Assembly (NCBI GenBank): GCA_023229165.1
Contig: JALNZQ010000067.1
Span: forward strand, 1-11,383
Source: Methanothrix sp.
GTDB lineage: Archaea; Halobacteriota; Methanosarcinia; Methanotrichales; Methanotrichaceae
Direction of reading: 5' to 3'
Length of the DNA stretch: 11,383 nt
Of the stretch, positions 6,711 to 11,383 are shown piece after piece. Each line of letters starts with the position of its first letter. The first letter of the stretch is position 1. Made by a program: the position numbers and the translations under genes. The notes beneath the pieces were generated by a model that was not told the origin of the DNA, made no database searches, and saw nothing but the letters and a program-made list of their open reading frames with translations.

Positions 6711-7163
6711 TTATGCACCCTTTATTTCCTTGCTTTCCGTTATCTCCACGAGCTTAATCTCGAAGGTCAGGGTCTGTTCGGAGAGCGGATGGTTGGCATC
6801 TAGAGTAATGGTGCTCCCTTCGATCTCGGTAATCTGAACAGGAACCATTACGCCATTGGGGGCGCATATTTCAAGAGTCATGCCTTCCGCTGGTACTATC
6901 TCCTCTGGAAGATCTTTTTTGTCGATTTTAAACACTCGATCTTCCCTGTACCGGCCATAGGCTTTCTCAGGAGGGATGATTACCGTCATAGATTCGCCGG
7001 GACTCATTCCTACCACTGCCTCTTCAAATCCCGGGATGAGACGGGCAGTGCCCAATTCGAACTGTAGTGGATCGGAGCCTTCTGAGGTATCAAAGAGAAC
7101 GCCCGTATCGAGCTTGCCGTTGTAATGCACCTTTACAGTGTCGCCCATTTTCGCTTGCGTCAT
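6711..7163 (-). CDS. FKBP/SlyD-type peptidyl-prolyl cis-trans isomerase
   Basis: The protein has 150 residues from the ATG at 7163 (MTQAKMGDTVKV). A TTG at 7181 is in frame, but it lies at the edge of the GGAGG that forms the ribosome site, so it is probably not the start. FKBP motifs are clear: VHYNGKL (12-18), FDTS (24-27), LIPGFEEAVVGM (42-53) and AYG (68-70). An inserted segment of about 75-120 is then followed by the family's DANHPL motif and TLTFEIKLVEI. The inserted segment identifies the SlyD-like class with an insert-in-flap chaperone domain, common in archaea. These enzymes speed proline isomerisation and hold folding proteins. No His-rich metal tail and no signal peptide are present, so it should act in the cytoplasm. 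The gene is divergent from htpX across a 162-base region and lies ahead of the NYN gene. Confidence 0.92.
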   Translation of the reverse strand: MTQAKMGDTVKVHYNGKLDTGVLFDTSEGSDPLQFELGTARLIPGFEEAVVGMSPGESMTVIIPPEKAYGRYREDRVFKIDKKDLPEEIVPAEGMTLEICAPNGVMVPVQITEIEGSTITLDANHPLSEQTLTFEIKLVEITESKEIKGA

Positions 7164-7174
7164 TTTGGTATCTG

Positions 7175-7179
7175 CCTCC
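7175..7179 (-). promoter_or_regulatory. Ribosome site deciding the FKBP start
   Basis: The minus strand reads GGAGG here, 11 bases ahead of the ATG at 7163. The spacing is long but usable. Because it overlaps the codons right after the upstream TTG (7181), it argues for the shorter protein. Confidence 0.55.
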
Positions 7180-7220
7180 AAATCTATTCGGAAAATGCCG
7201 ATTTGACATGTGCAGCTTCA

Positions 7221-7230
7221 ACTATTTAAG
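7221..7230 (-). promoter_or_regulatory. Candidate TATA box of the FKBP gene
   Basis: Read on the minus strand as CTTAAATAGT, this resembles the archaeal TTTAAATA consensus. It lies about 58 bases ahead of the ATG at 7163, which would give a leader of about 30-35 bases. Confidence 0.45.
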
Positions 7231-7258
7231 AGGGAACTATTTGTACCAGAAAGAGAAT

Positions 7259-7270
7259 AGTATAATATCT
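7259..7270 (+). promoter_or_regulatory. Candidate TATA box of the htpX operon
   Basis: AGTATAATATCT ends 55 bases ahead of the htpX ATG at 7326, with an expected transcript start near 7290. The divergent FKBP TATA candidate is only about 30 bases away, so the two promoters lie back to back. Confidence 0.45.
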
Positions 7271-7325
7271 ATCGCGAAAACATTCACGAAAATGACATGA
7301 TAGAATAACAAGGTGAAATTGAGAT

Positions 7326-8204
7326 ATGAGAAGATGGAAGTCTGATCGAGGACTCGAAGCGAGAATGCTGCTGACCATGTTCTTGCTGGGTGTGCTGTAC
7401 CTTGGTTTTTTAGCGGTTTTGCTGACCATGCACGTCAGTCAGATGGTGATAATACTGTTCATGGGCGGATTCATGTTCCTGCAGTATTTCTATTCCGACA
7501 AGATGATTCTGTCATCCATGGGCGCGAAGATCGTCACGGAGAGCGAAGAGCCCGAGCTTCATGACATCGTAAGAAGGCTCTGCCAAAACGCAGATCTGCC
7601 CATGCCCAGGATTGCTGTAGTGAAGACCAGCATGCCCAATGCCTTTGCTACCGGCAGAAATCAGAAGAATGCCGTGGTGGCTGTGACGACGGGCATCATG
7701 GCGCGGCTCGACAATAATGAGCTGGAGGCGGTGCTGGCCCATGAGCTGACTCATGTCAAGAACAGGGATATGATGGTCATGACCATCGCCACATTCCTCT
7801 CATCCATGGCCCAGATACTGGTGCAGTGGCTGCCGTTCATGAGCGGAGGCGATCGTGATCGCGATTCCGGCAGCAGCTTCATAGTGCTGTTCCTGGTCTC
7901 CCTGGTGGTCTGGATAGTGAGCTTCATTCTCATTCGCACCCTCTCCAGGTACCGGGAGTTTGCAGCCGACAGAGGCGCAGCAATCATGACCGGTCAGCCG
8001 TCGAATCTCGTCTCTGCTCTGAAGAAGATCAGCGGCTTCAGGGTGCCTACAGAGGACCTGAGAAAGGTGGAGGGGCCGGTCAGCGCGCTCTTCATCACGC
8101 CTGCTATCTCTGGCTCGTCCTTCATGAGACTGTTCTCCACCCATCCAACCCTGGAAGCCAGGATTGCTGCCCTGCAGAAGATAGAGATGGAACTGGAGGC
8201 CTGA
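7326..8204 (+). CDS. htpX: HtpX-type M48 membrane zinc metalloprotease
   Basis: The protein has 292 residues, a normal length for HtpX, which cleaves misfolded or damaged membrane proteins with its active site on the cytoplasmic side. The zinc motif HELTH lies at 139-143 in AVLAHELTHVKNRD. The third ligand is probably E211 in the conserved REFAADRGAA, and the closing motif STHPT is at 271-275. Membrane segments are seen at about 12-33, 37-54, 150-170 and 185-206, the standard HtpX layout. The ATG at 7326 follows AGGTGA (7311-7316) by 9 bases, and MRRWKSDRGLEARMLLTMF resembles other archaeal HtpX N-termini. It is the first gene of a probable operon. The pspAB gene starts one base after its stop, a partnership known from PSP-type envelope-stress loci. 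Stress induction is likely by analogy, but no regulator is visible here. Confidence 0.95.
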   Translation: MRRWKSDRGLEARMLLTMFLLGVLYLGFLAVLLTMHVSQMVIILFMGGFMFLQYFYSDKMILSSMGAKIVTESEEPELHDIVRRLCQNADLPMPRIAVVKTSMPNAFATGRNQKNAVVAVTTGIMARLDNNELEAVLAHELTHVKNRDMMVMTIATFLSSMAQILVQWLPFMSGGDRDRDSGSSFIVLFLVSLVVWIVSFILIRTLSRYREFAADRGAAIMTGQPSNLVSALKKISGFRVPTEDLRKVEGPVSALFITPAISGSSFMRLFSTHPTLEARIAALQKIEMELEA

Positions 8205-8205
8205 G

Positions 8206-8769
8206 ATGGGTTTTTTAGACTCCATTCTGGGAAAGACCAAGCTGCCAGAGGCCAAGACGGACAAGCTCTTTGCCATCTCCACTGCAGCCGTAACATTAGA
8301 TGCAAGCCTGGGCTACAAGGCTGACGGCAAAGCCGCGGTTTGCATCAAGCCCATGGAGTCATCCCGTTATGAGGCGGCCCGAGCCGAGATAGAGGATCTG
8401 CTAAAATTAAGCATCAAGGAGACCGGCACGGAGTACAAAATCCAGAAGGATGAGTACAATTACGTTTGGGTGGTTTTGGAGGACCCGGACTTCGAAGATC
8501 TGGTGACGAGCATCCAGATGGTCAGCCAGATCCTGATAGAGCAGGGCTTCGGAACGCAGCTTCTGGCTGCGATCTACCGCTTCCGGGGCGAGGCCTTAAT
8601 TTACTGGATCTACAACTTCAAGCTGGGCTCTTTCTACCCCTTTGTCCCGGCAAGTGGCCGGCAGCGCGACACATCCCGGGAATTTCGGCTGAAAGCTTTG
8701 ATGGAGAAGGAAATGCCCATCGAAAAGGACGAGAGCAAGTGGTATCCCATGTGGGGGATGCCCCTATAG
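8206..8769 (+). CDS. pspAB: PspA-associated protein PspAB-like
   Basis: The protein has 187 residues and begins MGFLDSILGKTKLPEAKTDKL. It has no signal peptide and no convincing membrane helix, so it should be cytoplasmic. I recognise it as the PspAB family, named for gene neighbourhoods with PspA in actinobacteria and archaea and often found beside htpX. The overall sequence style supports this, as do segments such as YNYVWVVLEDPDFEDLV, YRFRGEALIYWIYNFK and the C-terminal SKWYPMWGMPL. The biochemical function of PspAB is not established. The start is clear: GGAGG (8195-8199) lies inside the htpX end, 6 bases before the ATG, and the genes are separated by one base (TGA-G-ATG), implying translational coupling. 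No pspA gene is present in the window, so PspAB here may serve HtpX or a PspA encoded elsewhere. Confidence 0.8.
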   Translation: MGFLDSILGKTKLPEAKTDKLFAISTAAVTLDASLGYKADGKAAVCIKPMESSRYEAARAEIEDLLKLSIKETGTEYKIQKDEYNYVWVVLEDPDFEDLVTSIQMVSQILIEQGFGTQLLAAIYRFRGEALIYWIYNFKLGSFYPFVPASGRQRDTSREFRLKALMEKEMPIEKDESKWYPMWGMPL

Positions 8770-8813
8770 TACGACACACGTTTGCACAGGAAGACGACTA
8801 TGCTCCTCTTGAT

Positions 8814-8818
8814 GGAGG
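8814..8818 (+). promoter_or_regulatory. Ribosome site fixing the M32 peptidase start
   Basis: GGAGG, followed by further G residues, lies 7 bases before the ATG at 8826. The reading frame stays open upstream to 8466, but that part overlaps pspAB in another frame and lacks a comparable site. Confidence 0.75.
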
Positions 8819-8825
8819 GGGAATA

Positions 8826-10466
8826 ATGAGATACAACTTCCTTTTGATTGGATTTATCCTCACAATGACTATATTTATCACCACTCTGGACGCAAGCTGC
8901 CAGATGCAAGGCAGCACCGGCCAGAACAGTACTCCTGATATAACGCCTAAAGAGGCATACAACCGACTTCTGAACACTTCCTTTGAGATGGCTTACCTCG
9001 ATACGATGATAAGCCTCTCACAATGGGATCAGGACATTTTAATGCCTCAGAATGCGACCGAATATCGGGCCAAGGCTCAAAGCTACATGGAGGATCTGAA
9101 AAATAAGAAGTGGATCGATCCACAATTCGGGAAGCTTCTCTCCATTGCCAATAATGGCAGTAATTGGTCTACGATCGAAGATGCCAACCTGCGGCTTTGG
9201 AATCGCGACTACAACAAGAGAATGAAGCTCCCACCAGACTTCGCTGCCCGTGAGTCCGAGATGATTTCCAAATCTCTGGCCGCCTGGGAGAATGCCCGAG
9301 AGAAAGACAATTACTCCATATTCCAGCCCCACCTGAAGGCCATAGTTGAACTGAACCAGGAGAAGGCAAGATATTGGGGTTACAAAGATAATCCTTATGA
9401 CGCCCTCCTGGATGACTTCATGCCCGGCATGACCGTGGCCAAGTGCGACAAGCTCTTTGAAACCATCAAGCCCCAGATCATAGAGTTGATAATTAAGATA
9501 AATGGTTCCGGCACAAACGATTCCGGCGAGACGGCTTTAAAGAATATCTATGGTAATGCCTTCTATCCAAAGGACAAACAAGAGGAGCTATTGAAGAATC
9601 TCACCTCTGCCCTGGGCTTCGATTACGGTGCCGGAATTATGGTCAAGGCCAAGAGGAACCCGTCAACCTTCAATATAGGGGTGCATGATGTCAGGACCAG
9701 CCTGCGTTATGACGAACACAATCCGGAAATAGCCCTTCTCGATGTGATTCACGAATGCGGTCACGGCATTGCCGAACAGAGGATTCCAGATGAGTACATT
9801 GGAATGCCGATAGGAACGGAACCGGGCATGGATATGGCCGAGGCCGAGGCGAGGCTTTTCGAGAATAATATGGGTCGCAGCAAAGCTTTCTGGCAGTATT
9901 GGTTGCCTCAAATGAAGAATGAGTTCAGACCAAACATGGATAACATCTCAGTGGATGACATGCATAGATACATCAATCGGCTCAACATTATTCCCATCCG
10001 TATTGATGCCGACGAAGTATCTTACATCCTCCATGTCATCATTCGTTATGAGATTGAACGCGACCTCTTCGAGGGAAAGATCAGCGTTGACGATCTGCCG
10101 ATGATCTGGAATCAGAAGTACAGGGAGTATTTAGGGCTGAACATCACCAATGACAATGACGGCATACTTCAGGACGTTCATTGGGCTGATGGAAACTTTG
10201 GCTACTTCCCGGCTTATGCACTGGCTTCCATGAATGCAGCTCAACTGGAGGCGGCCATGAGAAAAGACCATCCTGACCTTGACCAGAGATTCGCTTCAGG
10301 CGACTTCTCCATACCTGCCATCTGGATGCAGGAGCATGTATACAAGTATGGTGCCGTCTTTGATACGCCGAAGCTGATGAAGGAGGCAACAGGAAACGAG
10401 ACCGAGGCCTATGATTTTCTGAACTACCTGAACAGTAAATATGAGAAGATATACAATCTTAAGTGA
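8826..10466 (+). CDS. Exported M32 (carboxypeptidase Taq-like) metallopeptidase
   Basis: The protein has 546 residues from the ATG behind GGAGG. M32 enzymes are zinc carboxypeptidases of about 500 residues that trim amino acids from peptide C-termini. Here HECGH lies at 309-313 in DVIHECGHGIAEQ, and MAEAEARLFENNMGRSKAFW (337-356) corresponds to the family's HESQSRLWEN-type motif, so E339 is the likely third zinc ligand. DVRTSLRYDE (288-297) and LQDVHWADGNFGYFPAYAL (448-466) are also family hallmarks. Two features are odd. Residues 1-24 form a hydrophobic signal sequence (FLLIGFILTMTIFITT), although M32 enzymes are usually cytosolic. The conserved HPF tripeptide, expected before DVR, appears replaced by STF (280-282). 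It follows pspAB by 56 bases with no visible promoter, so it probably belongs to the htpX operon. It is likely an extracytoplasmic peptidase with altered specificity. Loss of activity is possible but less likely, since the zinc residues are kept. Confidence 0.88.
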   Translation: MRYNFLLIGFILTMTIFITTLDASCQMQGSTGQNSTPDITPKEAYNRLLNTSFEMAYLDTMISLSQWDQDILMPQNATEYRAKAQSYMEDLKNKKWIDPQFGKLLSIANNGSNWSTIEDANLRLWNRDYNKRMKLPPDFAARESEMISKSLAAWENAREKDNYSIFQPHLKAIVELNQEKARYWGYKDNPYDALLDDFMPGMTVAKCDKLFETIKPQIIELIIKINGSGTNDSGETALKNIYGNAFYPKDKQEELLKNLTSALGFDYGAGIMVKAKRNPSTFNIGVHDVRTSLRYDEHNPEIALLDVIHECGHGIAEQRIPDEYIGMPIGTEPGMDMAEAEARLFENNMGRSKAFWQYWLPQMKNEFRPNMDNISVDDMHRYINRLNIIPIRIDADEVSYILHVIIRYEIERDLFEGKISVDDLPMIWNQKYREYLGLNITNDNDGILQDVHWADGNFGYFPAYALASMNAAQLEAAMRKDHPDLDQRFASGDFSIPAIWMQEHVYKYGAVFDTPKLMKEATGNETEAYDFLNYLNSKYEKIYNLK

Positions 10467-10499
10467 CCCTGGCATTTTGAAGGTGCCTGACGACTTGCA

Positions 10500-10534
10500 G
10501 CATTACAGTGGCCTGTAAGCCGCCCATTTTTTTT
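10500..10534 (+). terminator. Hairpin and T8 tract ending the htpX-pspAB-M32 operon
   Basis: TTACAG (10503-10508) pairs with CTGTAA (10513-10518) around a TGGC loop. GC at 10500-10501 and GC at 10519-10520 extend the stem past one bulged A. A run of eight T residues lies at 10527-10534. This is the clearest terminator in the window. Confidence 0.7.
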
Positions 10535-10578
10535 GTTTATTAAAATCACGAATATGTAAAATCCGTCATCTTCTGGCA

Positions 10579-10596
10579 TCATGTTTGTCATGTTTG
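10579..10596 (+). repeat. Perfect 9-base tandem direct repeat ahead of the Cache gene
   Basis: TCATGTTTG occurs twice without a gap, at 10579-10587 and 10588-10596, about 31 bases ahead of the first ATG of the Cache gene. It lies just upstream of a TATA-like CTTATAGAATA (10609-10619), where an activator or BRE-linked site could lie. A function is not shown. Confidence 0.5.
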
Positions 10597-10608
10597 ACCC
10601 AAAGGCTT

Positions 10609-10619
10609 CTTATAGAATA
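10609..10619 (+). promoter_or_regulatory. Candidate TATA box of the Cache gene
   Basis: CTTATAGAATA is the nearest TATA-like element. It lies only about 10-20 bases ahead of the ATG at 10628, which would place the transcript start near 10635-10640. That is consistent with a leaderless message starting at the second ATG (10637). TTTATTAAAA at 10536-10545 is an alternative that would give a leader. Confidence 0.3.
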
Positions 10620-10627
10620 CACTAACA

Positions 10628-11383
10628 ATGGCAGATATGAAAAATTGGATTTTACTATTGGCTGTCTTGCTGTGGAGTGTAGCGGGTTTCGTCACTCAAT
10701 CGGCTTTGGCAGAAGAATCTATGGTCGTGGCAAATGAATCGCTAAGCGCTTCACCTAACGAGACGGAACTTGTCTCATTTGTGAAGTCAGCTGTGGCCTA
10801 TGCTCAAGAGAATGGCAAAGATATGGCACTGAGGGAGTTTAGCAATAAGACGGGATCGTTTGTAGACGGAGATCTCTACATCTATGCCTACGACTTCAAT
10901 GGAACTAATATTGCACATCCATTCAAACCCGATTGGATAGGCGAAGACAAGCTGAACTTAACAGATTCTAATGGCATCCTGCTCATAAGAGACTTGATCA
11001 GCATTGCTAAAGATGGAAGTGGATTTACCTATTTCATCTTCCCCAATCCTGCTCACGATAATATGGATGAGCTTAAACTTGGTTATGCGATGAAAGTGGA
11101 TGATAACTGGTGGCTGGGTTCCGGAATATACCTCTCCAACATTTCCGCCTCTTTCGATCAGGAGGAGAGAGACGGGCTTGTAGCCTTTGTGAATGAGGCA
11201 GTGCAGTTTGCCCAGGAGAACGGCAAGGAAAAATCTCTGGAGGTTTTTAACGACCCTGCAGGAAATTTCACAAGAGATGGACGTTATATCTTTGCCTATG
11301 ACTACGATGGACGAACCCTGGCCCTTCCTTATCAGCCTGAGCTAATAGGCACAAGCCGCATCGATGTCCAAGATCCCAACGGA
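10628..11383 (+). CDS. Secreted tandem Cache-domain protein, 3' end outside the window
   Basis: The reading frame is open from the ATG at 10628 to the window edge, 252 residues without a stop. A signal peptide covers about residues 1-28 (KNWILLLAVLLWSVAGF, then QSALA). An ATG at 10637 (residue 4) is an equally good start; neither has a clear ribosome site. Two homologous Cache-type (sCache_2-like) units follow. The first spans about 47-170, with AYAQENGKDMALREF, IYAYDFNGTNIAHP and the closing GYAMKVDDNWWLGSGIYL. The second begins near 183 with QFAQENGKEKSLEVF, IFAYDYDGRTLALP and PELIG, and is cut at the edge. Cache domains bind small ligands outside the cell and often precede a membrane helix and a kinase or chemoreceptor output. 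Whether this protein is a lone binding protein or such a receptor cannot be seen. It follows the M32 operon but is separated from it by a terminator. Confidence 0.88.
   Translation, partial: MADMKNWILLLAVLLWSVAGFVTQSALAEESMVVANESLSASPNETELVSFVKSAVAYAQENGKDMALREFSNKTGSFVDGDLYIYAYDFNGTNIAHPFKPDWIGEDKLNLTDSNGILLIRDLISIAKDGSGFTYFIFPNPAHDNMDELKLGYAMKVDDNWWLGSGIYLSNISASFDQEERDGLVAFVNEAVQFAQENGKEKSLEVFNDPAGNFTRDGRYIFAYDYDGRTLALPYQPELIGTSRIDVQDPNG

Noticed and set aside
8466..8825. Upstream extension of the M32 reading frame by 120 codons
   Set aside because: It overlaps pspAB in another frame, its sequence is unlike any M32 N-terminus, and the strong GGAGG site and signal peptide mark the ATG at 8826.

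Overview
The window looks like a piece of a methanogenic archaeal chromosome, most likely from the Methanosarcinales and possibly Methanothrix (Methanosaeta)-like. The evidence is a large surface protein with two copies of the Methanosarcina-type S-layer domain (DUF1608 family) and a C-terminal membrane anchor. TATA-type promoter elements lie about 50-65 bases ahead of several starts, ribosome sites are of the GGAGG/AGGTG kind, and one start codon is probably TTG. There are also archaeal-style HtpX and PspAB genes and a tandem Cache-domain surface protein. The genus is an inference from protein style, not a database match. No mobile element, CRISPR array, rRNA or tRNA was seen.

Layout: (1) bases 68-931, minus, a secreted protein with a C-terminal carboxypeptidase-regulatory-like beta domain, divergent from (2) 1173-4460, plus, a 1095-residue S-layer-type protein with a hairpin/T-tract terminator overlapping its stop. 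(3) 4625-5956, plus, a phenylacetate-CoA ligase-family adenylating enzyme. It converges, across a shared 10-bp hairpin, on (4) 5990-6523, minus, a NYN/PIN-like nuclease-fold protein, preceded on the same strand by (5) 6711-7163, an FKBP/SlyD-type peptidyl-prolyl isomerase. Divergent from the FKBP gene is (6) a probable plus-strand operon: htpX (7326-8204), pspAB (8206-8769) and an exported M32-type metallopeptidase (8826-10466), closed by a hairpin plus T8 tract. (7) From 10628 to the window edge runs a secreted tandem-Cache protein, cut off at the 3' end.

The common theme is the cell envelope: the S-layer and its neighbour, an envelope-stress protease with a PSP-associated partner, an exported peptidase, a prolyl isomerase and an extracytoplasmic sensor-like protein. 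The least ordinary points are the M32 peptidase, which carries an export signal and lacks the family's usual HPF tripeptide, its position directly behind htpX-pspAB, and the S-layer protein's long acidic N-terminal region and Ig-like stalk. I do not see a clearly new system. Most of the window is ordinary archaeal chromosome with a few points worth checking.
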